Below are positions 52,855 through 64,000 of a stretch of 64,000 nt of DNA, in pieces. The notes beneath the pieces are model-generated. The model saw only the letters and a list, made by a program, of their open reading frames with translations, was not told the DNA's origin and did not search any database. The stretch lies in the NCBI GenBank assembly GCA_024704765.1, contig JAKMXF010000332.1, positions 1,285,458-1,349,457 on the forward strand, given 5' to 3'. The stretch comes from Oopsacas minuta. Lineage: Eukaryota > Porifera > Hexactinellida > Lyssacinosida > Leucopsacidae. The first letter of the stretch is position 1. Each line of letters starts with the position of its first letter. A program made the translations under genes and the position numbers.

Positions 52855-55262
52855 TTAGTCTATTGCAATCTCTAATTTAAATGGATGGCTAGGTCCGAAC
52901 AAGTTACGGCGCTGCATTGTTCTGCCAATAAACTCTTCCATTAGAGGTCTGATATCCATTTCTTCAGTGATGTCCTTGTGTGCTGCAAGAACAGCGCAGT
53001 GATTGAGGCGCTGCTGAGACTGAGAATTTCTCAGCCAGGTGTGGATCCTCCACATCATACTAAAGGAGCGCTCAGCCTCATACACTGATACTGTTAGACA
53101 TACATAAATGGTGCATACCATGTGCAGATTTGGTAGTAGAAACTTGAGTGCTGTCTCTTCTACGAAATTCGAACGCAGAATTTTGATGGTTGGTACGACT
53201 CCATTTCCTTCACATAGGGCGAACCAATTGCGCAGTTCTTGTCTGAGCATCTCAAACTGTACATCACCTTCATAGAATTGAACCAATTCAATTAAATCTG
53301 CATCTGACATTTTGGGGTCTTCTAGAGATTTGCACACCAGTTCCACTATTCCTAAGTCATTAGCAGAATACCTAGCTATGAGTGCATTCGAACGAACATT
53401 CATCACAGCCAAATATAGACCAGTGTAAAACTCTTTTATTTGATCTTCTGTCACCGGGTTCTGGGTAGCAGTTCGAGTCCGTGCACCACGTGCTCGTTCA
53501 ACTCTGGGCAATGCAGGCAAACCAGATGTGGGTCATCAAGGGCCGAAAACTTAGCAGCGACGTACAGCTCTGCTGCGTTTGTGCAGTTGATTACTTCAGC
53601 CGAAAGAGATAAGGCCAAAGTACCAACCCAGTTTCTGACTTCTCCTGCTGTAGCATGCCTGCTCTGGCATTGCACATGGATTGGGTAAACTTTCCATAGA
53701 ACAGCCTGGACAATTCTGAGGCAAAAATAGTTTTGAAATGTCTCAAGACCCCTAAGATAACTCTCGGCCCACTCTTTGTTCTTAGCAGGCTCGGTGCGAT
53801 CATTCCTAAGTTCATCCATGAACTCCAAAATAGAGGCGTAATGAGCTAAGAAAGCGTCCACAGCAGGCAATCGCATCACTCAGCGTGTAGGACAAAGAGG
53901 TCTGAGAACAATGTTGTGAAGGTGAGGATTATCATCCATCTCCAGATCTTTGATGACATTGTTGAATCTGTTGAGCTTCTTTGGTGAATTCTTGATGAAG
54001 TGAACCACAGAATACATAAGCTCCAGGGCTATGGACACCTCAGGAATCACTCCCAATGAATCTTGGACGCACAAGTTCAACTGGTGGCCGAGACAATACA
54101 GGTACAATGCTTTTGAATTTCAGTCGACAGTTTAGCCTGCAGCCAATTATGTTTTCCGGCAACATTTGCTGCTCCGTCATATCCTTGTCCTCGAATCCCG
54201 GAAAAAGGTAAAGCAAAAGCTAGCAATGAAGTCTTCACAAGATACAGAAGAGTGTCGGCGTTAGTTCTACTTGTTGTGTGAAAACCTAGAAAGACCTCTT
54301 CACTTTCCATATGGGCATAACAGAAACGAATGCAGAAGAAAACTTGCTCCTTTCTGTTGATGTCGGATGTCTCGTCCAGAATTATTGAGTATATAGGCTG
54401 TTCTTCCAACAGATCCTGAATTAATGCGAGTAATAAGATGGAGCTGGGGGCCATGGGCGAAGATCTCCAAAATTTCGTTCTGGTATTGAGGTGTCAGATA
54501 TTTGAATTTGTTGTCGGTAGTGATGTAGTTTTGAACAGAAGTATTGAACTCTCCAATTAACTTGAACAAGCAGTTGAAGTTGCCAGTGTTATCTTCATCA
54601 CGGTGACCACGCAAAGCCAGACCCTGGTGCCCACATACTCTTACAACCTCGAACACAGCCTCCAGGCCAATCCTGTTCTGCTCGTAATCATTCGCGACCC
54701 GTTAATCTAAAATCACCCGATGAATATGTGCCAGTTTCACCGCACTCAGCGCGTATTCTCCCCTCTTATGAATTCCACTACCGTCGTGTTTCAAGATCCC
54801 ATCGCGCCCCTTTTTGAAGTGGCCCATCCAGCCTCCTTGTTGATCCACAACATATTATTGCCACCTTCATATGTCTCGTGTCAGCATGGTTGAAACGCTT
54901 GTACTTGAGAACCCAAAACAGGTCATGCAGTACAACGATTTCCTGTCTTCTGCCAACTTCAAACAGGAAAACTCTCCAAACCAACTACTGTTCATCTTGT
55001 GATTTGATGTGTTCGTCTTAGGCATTTGGTAAGGAAGCTCGTACATGTTCTGGGTATCAGGGATCTCCAGTTCAATGACTTCAATAGGAGAAGCAGAGTT
55101 CGCGTCACCAAGTTCTTCACCATGCTCAGCAATTTGCAGAACATTTCCCAAGTTCTCTAATACGGAAGCCGTGGTTTCTAAGGGAGAAGTCATCTGCTTC
55201 TTGGAAATGAAGTGGGTCAAAAGAGTTTGACCTTGCTTCCTTTTCGTGGACTGCTCTGTCAT
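52855..55262 (-). pseudogene. hAT transposase (TTF-finger, DUF4371-type), frameshifted
   Basis: Minus-strand hAT transposase of the ZMYM1-like group. Start at 55262 (MTEQSTKRKQGQTLL). Then a TTF-type zinc finger (SSWFGEFSCLKLAEDRKSLYCMTC), a DUF4371-like catalytic part (IYSIILDETSDINRKEQ with Asp; RGQGYDGAANVAGKH; CLGHQLNLCVQDSL), and a C-terminal dimerisation domain (SVYEAERSFSMMWRIHTWLRNSQSQQRLNHCAVLAAHKDI) ending at 52855. The reading frame changes at least five times (about 54870-54700, 54430, 54100, 53880, 53480), so no full-length protein can be made. Individual pieces are long and stop-free, so decay is fairly recent or some breaks are sequence errors. Confidence 0.9.
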
Positions 55263-57585
55263 AACAAAGAGGAATAGTATTATACTTAAGAAGTATTCAG
55301 TACCTAAGATAATTAGCAAAGACTAATCTACAAGAGAGATAACAAAATTGAAGTAAAATACACAAAATCTTCTCAAAAAACTGGGGGGGGGGCGGAAGTA
55401 CCTTCGTCCCCCCAGACTTTACGCCTATGATTATAAATAATGTACCTTGTATTGATCTACGGACGGAAGTTGCGTGAACGGGTAATGCTGGGTATGTAAA
55501 ACTAATAAGAGCAAATACAACAAATAAGTATCATCTGATACGTTCAAGCAGTTGAGGACAAAACTCAAACATTACTGTAGCTACCAAATATATTTGAATA
55601 TACCCTGTGCAAATAAATATAACATATCCTATACAGCACTGGGTTACAGCTATTACCTACTAGCTTAACTGTAATTGTATAGTTTTTTCTGTTACAACAA
55701 ATTCAGATTGAAATTTCGCAAGCTTTAGCTCCTGCAAATTCATCTATCCAATCATAGAATCGCGGCTATATAAATTTAGTACGTACAGACGGTATTTCTT
55801 ATTATTTCTTTGCACGGAATCAAAGTACTTAGTTAAAAAAACTGATAAAATGAATGTAATACTCACATCCTTTACAATCTGAGCATGAAAATAAAGAACA
55901 AAAAACCGATAAGAAAAACCAGTTTCGACTGTATTTCATATGGCTTAGCCTATATAATTAGCAACAATTCCTCTCATCAGGAAACTGTAGGCACTGGTTT
56001 TATACATATACATTTACACAGTAGAGCCTCGTTAATACGAACACGGTTAAGAAGTAACTCCAGATAAGGAGTACAAATTCGGTAAAAGTGATTCATTGTC
56101 CAGTATTTGGTCCAAAACCATCTGGTCACCCTAGCTAATAATAGCTACACAAGTTGTGCTAATACAGTTCAGGCATATACGTAAAGTATAAATTTTCTCG
56201 ATTTAACTCTTCGATTTCTCATCTATAATCTATATTATTAAATCTCAATGATTATTTGTCTGTTTGTCTGTCTGTTGTCAAGGAAGGATTTATGGTATGC
56301 AATTTTGAAATTGTCTCATACTATATATTTATCGTGCTTATCAAGGAAGTAAATAGAATTCAATAAAATTGACTAATATATCAAACATGCTGAATCCGAT
56401 TTTCACATTTTGGATTAATCATATGTAAATTTATTGTTGTTTTAGGAATATAGAGTAAACAAATTTCAAAATTGAGGTAAAATCATACTTTCAACGACTA
56501 TCCTGGAGTAATCGAGCATGCTGAGTCCAAATATGGTATTGTAAACAACATATTGTCAATATTTGTTTACTTTTAGGTACATAAAGTAAACAATTTTCAA
56601 AATTGTTGTAGAAACATGATTTCAACGACTATACTGCATACTGGGGTAATCGAGTATAGTGAGTCTGAATATTGTAAACAACATCAATAGTATTAAATCT
56701 CAATTGTTGTTGTCTGTTTTTGTCCTGTGAGTACCTCGAGGCGCAATGCGCGCCGAGTTCATCGCGAAGCGACGAGCCAAGGCTCGTGTAATGTAAATTT
56801 GTTTAACTTTTCAATGAAAATTTTCATTTTCTTGAATATTTGTAAATTGTGCGAAATGGGACAGTAAAGGAAAGAAATCTAGCAATTCTATTTGCTTGAT
56901 TCATTTCCAAGTGGCGAGGTATTAAATGTCAACCCGCATGTGAAATCAGGTAAAAAGTGTAACAATGTGGAATAAATTCAGGAATGTTCCGAAACAGTCA
57001 ACAAGCTCGTTTTAAAATCTTCTGACTCCCTCCCAATGGAAATGTGTTTAACTAGTGCAATTACAACTTTCCACAACGTGAAAAATGTAAATACATAATA
57101 ACCTTATCTTATCTCAAAGGTAAGTTATACGCGTACAGCATTGCTAATCCCGAGAGGATTAACATTGTCAATAAGTGAGAAACAATATTCCAAAAGTGCT
57201 GATAGTTAAATTCCTATTATCTTACAAAAAAGCATGGGAACGAAAGGTAGAGAATGGGATTCAAATAATTTCAAAATTAAGAAACATGGACTGTCCGGAT
57301 CAGACATATGACAACACAAGGTAAACATCCCTCATAAATTAGATAAAATATTCGAATACAATATAGAAGGATAATTCAAAATTGTAAACTCACAAATCAG
57401 CTAAAATTCAAAAAATACAAATAACATTAATAAATTATAAATAATTACACTTTACCAAAGCCTATACAATTCAATAGAAATAAAACAGAATTAATATTTA
57501 CACAAACAATATATAATATAATTTTGCGCTAAATTACATATAAACAGATAAATATATCTATACAACCTGTCCGTGTATTCTGCGG
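55263..57585. repeat. Intergenic region with repeat starts; no gene seen
   Basis: Starts with a C-run and CTTTACGCCTATG (about 55400-55428), the presumed far end of the hAT element. At about 56022, CAGTAGAGCCTCGTTAATACGAAC is a pogo/Tigger-like terminus, also near 59405. At about 56226 and 56690 the TATTAAATCTCAA repeat start recurs. About 56450-56690 repeats segments (GTAAACAA...TTTCAAAATTG, TTTCAACGACTAT, GTAATCGAG) internally. A GC-rich module follows at about 56739-56790. The end serves as TMEM104 3' flank. Confidence 0.5.
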
Positions 57586-60500
57586 TTAGCTAGTACGATT
57601 ATAGGAAGGTTCTAGAAAATGAAAATAGAAATCAAGCCTATCGATCGTTACGAGTATCAGACAAATAACAGACCAAATAACAACTCCAATCAAGAATATC
57701 CAATGGGAGAAAGGAGATTTATGTGGATTCTTATATTCACCCCTTTCGCGAATTATGACACGTCTGCTTGCAAACACGAGAGCGACAGGAATAAGATACT
57801 GCACACATACTCCAGCATAAGAACCTGTAATACCAACCAAAAGCTCAACATCCATGGTGAAGAATGCAATAATGAATGGAGGGACCATGGCCAAGAAGGG
57901 AAATATGACTTTATCAATAAACCAGTGATCAAATATTGGAAATCTAGCTACCAATGATGGGATAAGACACTTGAAGTACCCGTATAGAGATTTGAGGTTC
58001 TCTCGTAGAGTAATGCCGATTATAGGAAAGTTAGTGCTGAGAGTGAAAACAGGGAATAAAGCGAGGTAGTAGGATACAGGGTCAAATCCAATATTGAAGA
58101 AGTTAAGTGTGTACACATCTTCCATTTCGGAAGGGCTGAATCTATTAGAATATATAACGCAAAATTAAGCATGAAAAATGAAAATTTCTTAATCATGAGT
58201 GGTGTAATACATCGGCCTTGGTGAGAAAATTGTCTAATATCGGCTATATGTAAATATCACCTTTTCAGGTGTGTATTATTAGAGCTATAGCTGAGGAATA
58301 CACATACATAGTTACATACTATGCTGAATACGATACTTATTAAAGAGGTGTATAATTAGTACCTGAAAACTGCAGAGAATGACAGAGCCGCATAGTAGAG
58401 CAGTACACTAATATAATCAAACAGAATGAGAAGGTTTACTCCTTTCTTTCTCTTGAGAGGTGTTATCATTCCAGGCAGAGAGTGCTGACACATAAACGCG
58501 TATATTATAACTCCGAACAGATTGGGCAGATAAGCTATGTTGGCTACTGTAGCAATGTGATAGTTTCCTCTAGCTATATACACGAGAGCTATTAGTATCA
58601 TCATTACAAAAGCAACATTACGCATTATAGCAGTAATCAGTTGTAACCATTTAGATTTGCTTAAATTGAAGAAAAGGAAAGGTCCAAGGAGTACAATGAA
58701 TATAACCAAGTAGATCCTATCAAGATAATATTAAATTAGTTGTCATTCGTTATAGCGGGATTAAATTCATTACTTGTAAGCTATGTGATTAATATGAATA
58801 ATAGATACGATACTACTCTAAGAGTTCAAATAAACGGGGTTTGTTTCAACCACGCAGTTCATTAAATTCAAAATTGTAAACCCACCCCGGTCAACAGTTT
58901 ATTCGAACCCCTGCATTAAGTTATAACTAATAAGAAGAACATTGTTGTATGATAAAGTTATAAACTTTTCAAAATGAAAATTAGATGGAAGGATTCTGGG
59001 ATTTTTGACAACTTCTGTTAAAACAGTTATATCCAACTTGGATAATAGCATAACCAGATGTAGAATCCCGTAAGTATGTGTTTTGGATAATATTAACTCC
59101 GGGTAATAAATACTAATAAATTTTGTGAACACAAATTCATAAACCCTTACATATCAATCTAAATTCTCGGTTATAGTAAGTATTAACTGAGTTCTAGTCT
59201 ACTATCGTAGACATCGGAATTTTCGCTCTCCGATGCTTTGTATTTCGAAAAGAACGAAAATACTTAAATAGATTAATATGTGGATAACGTATAACACGTA
59301 TTAAATGTATAATACGTTTTACGATATTTATACGTCTAGGTTAATCTCGAAATAGGAGACTTTGATAATTGTTAGACATGTTTTCTTCACAAAATTAACA
59401 TCTACAGTGGACTCTCGTTAATACGAACACTGTTAATACGAATTTCCGGATAAGACAAACTAATGTTCACCTACAGTTGGGTATATTTTTCCAGAATTGA
59501 TTGAAGAAAATGGAGGATACCCAAGGCTGATATTTGGGATACAGGGGTATTTTGGGCCTGGCTCGGACAATTCGAGGCTTAGACGAAAATTCACACCTAT
59601 GACGAAATTATGACGTCATTGTCACCCTTTTGGATTTTCGAAAAATCACATTATTTACCACTGCTCAGCCAATATACAAGATAGAAGTTGAAAATTTGAA
59701 TTACAGGTACCCCTTAATGTGACAAATGTCCTGATTCTGACCAAAAGCTAACTCATCATGGGATTAATACGTTATCATGACTGTACAAAAATCAAAATTA
59801 TCCAAATTTCGAAAAATTTCAGAATTTCTAATACCAGATGCATAATGGACCAGATTAGTGAGCCAAAGACACGTAATAGCTCCAGTAGTACCACAAAAGG
59901 CAATTTGGATGGACTGTGGATAATAAAATCTTAAAATTTTAACTATTCTGTGAATTCGAGGTACGTAGTGGCGAGTATATTCTGTCGCATAGCGACAAAT
60001 AACACTACAAAATTGGCTGTTGAATACTTAAGCCAACCCGTAGTACTAAGCTGTCATGCAGCGACCTAGCAAGCGAAGCGCGCTAGTATATTATAAATTG
60101 GTTAACTATGCTGAGATTTGGCATCAAGATTTCCAGAAAAAAATCTTGATGCCAATTCTCCAATAGATATTCTGTTTTCATACAAAATATCTATTGGAGA
60201 ATTCAGCCTAATATAAATTACGTCACCAAAAATTGTAGGTTGAACGTATAATATGTATCCTAAAATACTTTCTATACCTTATGAGGCGTATTTTATAAGT
60301 TATACGTAATAGGTTTCATTAAAAGATGTATTAAACAACTTAGAAAATACAAACAAGAATTAGAATTATTCGTCATGCACAGAGTTATGTAAATTATGAA
60401 TCCTCGAGCGAAAATAAATTTAAATGAGAATCTGTAGACACAAATATTTTAAAATATATAATTATTTCAGGGACATATTTCCATACCTGTATAACCATAT

Positions 60501-62261
60501 TGGTAATAGAAATCCATAACATTCCTTTATTGAAAGTGTTGAGTTCACAAAATGCGGAATAATACAGGTTACGTTAACCAAACTCTTCGGAACAGTAACA
60601 AGATAGATAGCCATATCTCCGTAGAGATATAATATTATAGCGATGTAATATAGAACAATGCCTAGCTTGTTAAAGAACAAGTTAGCCATATCTCCTAGCT
60701 CAAATCTCTTGTTGATAGTGTAAGCTGAGGGAGAGGGTACACACTCTGTTAAGGTTAAGCTGGACTGTATCAGAGGAGATTGTAGCTCTGAAGACTGTTC
60801 AATGAGTGTAGCACTAGAAAACAATTGACGTGATATCGTCATGGTCTAGAAACAAGTTATTATAATAAATATGCTATTGATCAGGCTACTGTTCATGAGA
60901 AACTTGTTTGAGCATGAGATCCACCCAATTATTGGCCCCAGGACAGAATAACTAAATCCCAGGGTGGCGGAGAAAATCGAATAAACAGAGCAGTACGTAA
61001 CGTAACAATTGGTCACCCAACCTGTATTACATTCATGCAGGCAGCTAAGCGATATTAATTGTATGTAAATCCACCATTTGTCATGCTGTATGACCGTTTC
61101 CTTACTTCTATTACCACAACCAGGGATACTTCACATCCATTGGTAGTTTCCTTAACCTCTATGCTATGACTTCATATTATATACTTCTTATTTCACATCG
61201 AATTAATTGTATAGTATTCACAACGGAAATAATCAGGGTGGTGAAAATGCTGTAAACAGGCCAGTAATGTCTGTTCAGCAACAATTTTCCAGGACTGACA
61301 GTTTAGCTTTGTAGTTATTTGCATCTAAGCCAAGTATTACAGTAATAGTCTTATTTCGAACCGCTAACAACCTACTTCTGAATTTAGGTATTATACTGTA
61401 GAACATAGTAAATTCGAATATGTTTAAGGTCCCCCTGTCATGGTTCCCATCTCGTAGGCTCTGGATCCACCTGAGCATGAATGCGAGATTTTGGTTCATT
61501 ATTATTGTTATCTCATTATTTTATGACGTATCAGCTGAAAATTGGTTCATTCATAAGAGAAATTTAAAGGATAAAGTCAAATTTGATATAATCATATTCT
61601 AGACGAACAAAAAGTCATCTCGATTATCCTATTAGCTAGTTTATCACTGATGTTACCGAAAATTTCACTTTATCGACCAGTAATGGATAGTGTGAAACTT
61701 CCGTGACAATATATTTACAATTGGAAAATCTGTATAACAGCTTGTAGGTTGTTGTAATTTCATACTCCATAGGTTCCCACAGGATCATATTTTTTAGTCA
61801 TTTTCACGAACATTCGGCTAGTACATGAACATGGTGCTATGAACATATTACTAATATGTTGCATTAAAATTTTAAGGTGAAATATATCTTACCTTCATAT
61901 TTCTATCTTCAGGTTTTTCCTTACTCTTCCCATAAGCATTAGCAGTAGCCATTGCCTCAATAACATATGTAGCTGTCATATAGCTCAGTAGAGCCAGCAC
62001 TATCAATAAAACTAGGCCCAGTAGCCAGCCTGCCAAGGCGATTGCTTTAGGCATTGCTATTGCTCCCACTCCAACTATCAGATTCAGAATATACACAAAT
62101 GCGAATATTCGCGAGTAAGATTGTTCCTGAGGTTTACTCAACTTCTCTTCGTTACCCTCAGTATCATCTTGTTGATAGAGAGAGTCTGAATTTATAGCTC
62201 CAAAAGAAGAACCCCTTGGGGAATATTCGTCCTGACTTACCACCAAATCGTCATTATCCAT
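57586..62261 (-). CDS. TMEM104: Transmembrane protein 104 (TMEM104), 4 exons
   Basis: Polytopic membrane protein of the amino acid/auxin permease superfamily; substrate not established. Exons on the minus strand: 62261-61893, 60845-60487, 58716-58363 and 58141-57586, joined by GT-AG introns of phase 0, 2, 2. The CDS is 1638 nt, 545 aa (human 496). Family landmarks in order: YILNLIVGVGAIAMPKAIALAGWLLG, TATYVIEAMATANA, FELGDMANLFFNKLGIVLYY, YLYGDMAIYLVTVPKSL, RIYLVIFIVLLGPFLFF, YAFMCQHSLPGMITP, MEDVYTLNFF, FPVFTLSTNFPIIGITLREN and LLVGITGSYAGVCVQYLIP. About ten to eleven hydrophobic spans are seen. The frame is open upstream to an ATG at 62426, but that extension runs into a tandem-repeat block and has no homologue, so MDNDDLVVS at 62261 is preferred. 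Confidence 0.92.
58717..60486. repeat. TMEM104 intron 2 with a Helitron-like copy
   Basis: A pogo/Tigger-like terminus (CAGTGGACTCTCGTTAATACG) lies at about 59405. About 59560-60087 is the fullest copy of the presumed Helitron-like repeat: body as at 4150-4650 and 29690-30070, then TCGAGGTACGTAGTGGCGAG, TATTCTGTCGCATAGCGAC and the end AAGCGAAGCGCGCTAGT at 60087. Two perfect hairpins follow at 60118-60203. About 60228-60345 is a repeat shared with 49310-49400. Confidence 0.55.
60118..60203. repeat. Two adjacent perfect hairpins
   Basis: Hairpin 1: TTGGCATCAAGATTT at 60118-60132 and its exact complement at 60141-60155, loop 8. Hairpin 2: AATTCTCCAATAGATATT at 60154-60171 and its exact complement at 60186-60203, loop 14. 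The two stems touch. They lie in TMEM104 intron 2. Probably a remnant of a small foldback element; a small-RNA precursor is possible but the stems are short. Confidence 0.8.
60846..61892. other. TMEM104 intron 1; nothing recognised
   Basis: AT-rich intron. Open frames at 61275-61499 (minus) and 61420-61602 (plus) overlap each other and show no family features. Confidence 0.45.
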
Positions 62262-62403
62262 CGAAAAAGTGGTAAACCTGAATACTACTAGATTAGGCAA
62301 TAAGTATATTGGGCAGCGAACTGTGTAGTTCACGGTTGGACACACAAAACTATGAATTGACGTGGAGTGACTGTCCCAGAAAAATAAGGTCAGGCATATA
62401 CTA

Positions 62404-62670
62404 AAAGTACTGAGAGCATGCTTCATTTGTACTCAAAGCATGTTCCATTTGTACTTAAAGCATACACGCGCCTCAAAATACCCCAAAACAACATTCAAGC
62501 AGGTGGCCACTAACAGGGCAAATACACACTCCAGCAAGCAAGGAGTTAAAATGCCTAGGATATATACAAACCATATATTTAATAGCGTTAATCAATTGTC
62601 CAGATGGAGTATGCTCTCAGTGCAGATGGAGCATGCTCTCTGTGTAGATGGAGCATGCGTTGAGTACATT
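62404..62670. repeat. Tandem repeats in inverted array upstream of TMEM104
   Basis: The left block, about 62412-62468, has two to three 22-base units of the type AGCATG(C/T)T(T/C)CATTTGTACT. The right block, about 62600-62660, has three units of the type CAGATGGAGCATGCTCTCTG. The right units are approximate reverse complements of the left units. This resembles the subterminal repeats of a non-autonomous DNA transposon lying just 5' of TMEM104. Confidence 0.6.
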
Positions 62671-63585
62671 TAATACCTCACTTGTTGCAATTAAACTACT
62701 GACCAGGTCGCCCATACAGCCATAGCAATACCCATACTTGCCAACTGCCCCGTTTTTGGGCGGATGTCCCGCTTTTTCGGATATGGGTTAATTATCTACA
62801 TATAAAGTTAACATGTTAGTAGATCCCAGTGCGTCGTGTGGCTTTGAAATCTGGGGGGACAAATTCAATCTAGTGTGCAACAAGTTCTGGATGAGGTTTA
62901 TGGGCACTGTAAACAATCAGTAAGGTCTAGGAGCGAAACTCATCGTAAGAAATAATGTTTGATTTGCAATTATCTAAGGAAGTTGACACTTTCTGTCCTT
63001 TGGAGTAATGATGTGGGAGCTCGAAGAATATTTTGGATATTCTCTAAATACACAAGGAGTAAGGTTGAAAATTTGGGTGGGTATGTCAGGAAAAATTGGC
63101 CAGGCTAGACCAATTATGGTCCTACCTGGCCAAAATTGGTCGGGCCTAGATTTCTTCTAGAAGTAGAGTTAATTCATCAAAAAGATGTATTAAGAACTCC
63201 AAAACACGCAAAGAGACACTGGTAAGGTAACGTCAGGTTAATTAGCTAATTAGATAACAAAGCCATATCCAGAGCATTAAGTGCTCTTCATTTTTCGGAG
63301 CGTGCACTCGTTCCGGGCTCCCGCCCTGGAAAAGAACGGAGCTCCCACACCGCTCCTAACTCAGAAATGGAATGCTCTCTGGCTCTTGCTACCAATCGCG
63401 CTCATTTTCAATCACGCTGGACTCGAATCCAAGCAAGAGTTCAAATCCTCGTGTCATATAGTAGAGATAAATGATAGTAAAAATTGGTCCCCCCGACCAG
63501 TTTTAACCAGCCTAAACTGGTCCGTGTAATAGCCCAGATTATACCTCTTCCTCGAATATACCCGGGTATATTTGTCCTAGGACAG
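62671..63585. other. Spacer; short dyads, no gene seen
   Basis: Contains short dyads around AATTGGCCAGGCTAGACC / CCTGGCCAAAATTGGTC (about 63095-63145) and GGTCCCCCCGACCAG / AACTGGTCC (about 63485-63524), suggesting repeat remnants. No conserved coding sequence. Confidence 0.45.
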
Positions 63586-63833
63586 ATTATACTCCCTGCC
63601 TTCATTATGTCATGTGCAAAAGTGTGGAGCGTCTGGTGTCATCTATGTAATTATAAAGCCCACGATACATGATGCAAATTTATTGGTTGCAACAAGGGGA
63701 TATACACATTACAACGTTTTGTTGCGTTTTCATGCAGCAATTTGCATCATGTATGGTGGGCTTTATGAATACATAGATGACAACAGACGCCCAACACTTT
63801 TGCGCATGAAGTAATAAAGGGAGGGAGTATAAT
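63586..63833. mobile_element. Palindromic MITE with about 95-bp inverted arms
   Basis: The left arm 63586-63680 and right arm 63739-63833 are inverted copies with about ten differences. Shared landmarks are ATTATACTCCCT, GTCATCTATGTA, ATAAAGCCCAC and ATACATGATGCAAATT. The spacer is about 58 bases. No coding potential; open frames across it are palindrome artefacts. Confidence 0.85.
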
Positions 63834-64000
63834 TTGCCCCAGCCCATATTATACGATATATATTCTAAGGTAACCCGCTTCATACCAGATGGGATAGTCT
63901 GGGCTGCTACACCGGGCCTGCCAACTCTCCCGCTGACAAGCCGAGCACCACAAATCTAGAAACGAACTTGAAAATAAAAAACTGGGGATTGAAAATGAGA
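63834..64000. other. Window end; nothing recognised
   Basis: No gene or repeat that I can support. Confidence 0.4.

Noticed and set aside
56226-60087. One Helitron from the 56226 start to the 60087 end that captured TMEM104 exons
   Set aside because: TMEM104 exons continue intact to 62261 with correct splice phases, and the two ends more likely belong to different insertions.
62262-62426. Longer TMEM104 start at 62426
   Set aside because: The extension overlaps a tandem repeat, encodes a hydrophobic stretch with no counterpart in the family, and contains a possible acceptor just before the preferred start.
63426-63450. T-loop-like string GTTCAAATCC suggesting a tRNA
   Set aside because: No matching acceptor stem, D-arm or anticodon arm could be folded around it.

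Overview
This is a eukaryotic nuclear window from an early-branching animal. The evidence is AT-rich DNA, spliced genes with introns from about 0.2 to 7 kb, animal-type MCM2, MED1, BOP1, B3GALT6, IFT74 (so the organism makes cilia) and TMEM104, and a NACHT immune receptor of animal NLR style. A sponge or a cnidarian fits best; the sequence alone does not decide. All host genes are on the minus strand except MED1. I reconstructed exons by hand from splice consensus, reading frame and remembered human homologues; no alignment or transcript was available.

Layout. 2510-20997 is a complete seven-exon MCM2 (897 aa). Its 7.2 kb third intron holds a complete two-exon MED1 on the opposite strand (11637-13449). 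21.9-23.3 kb is a dead FLYWCH/MULE transposon. 24090-25082 is a single-exon B3GALT6-like glycosyltransferase. 27673-29613 is a single-exon BOP1. 30.2-31.6 kb is a second dead FLYWCH/MULE copy. 31832-33144 is an apparently intact Tc1/mariner element (DD37D) inserted in a Helitron-like repeat. 33472-36531 is a single-exon NACHT receptor (1019 aa). 38.85-40.27 kb is a third FLYWCH/MULE copy with a long open transposase frame; its 3' end is followed by a nearly identical inverted copy of itself, giving a palindrome of about 775 bp. 41462-42154 is a NACHT-less paralogue of the receptor's N-terminus. 43349-52267 is a complete five-exon IFT74, with mariner debris in an intron. 52.8-55.3 kb is a broken hAT transposase. 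57586-62261 is a complete four-exon TMEM104.

The housekeeping genes cover DNA replication licensing (MCM2), transcription (MED1), 60S ribosome assembly (BOP1), glycosaminoglycan linker synthesis (B3GALT6), cilia (IFT74) and a putative transporter (TMEM104). I see no operon-like logic among them. The most interesting locus is 33-42 kb: a NACHT receptor whose N-terminus looks like two tandem death-effector-like folds, a nearby stand-alone protein with only that N-terminus, and a recent foldback transposon between them. The rest is dense with transposon remnants: MULE, hAT, mariner, Helitron-like repeats, pogo-like and other MITEs, and a long TAC microsatellite.
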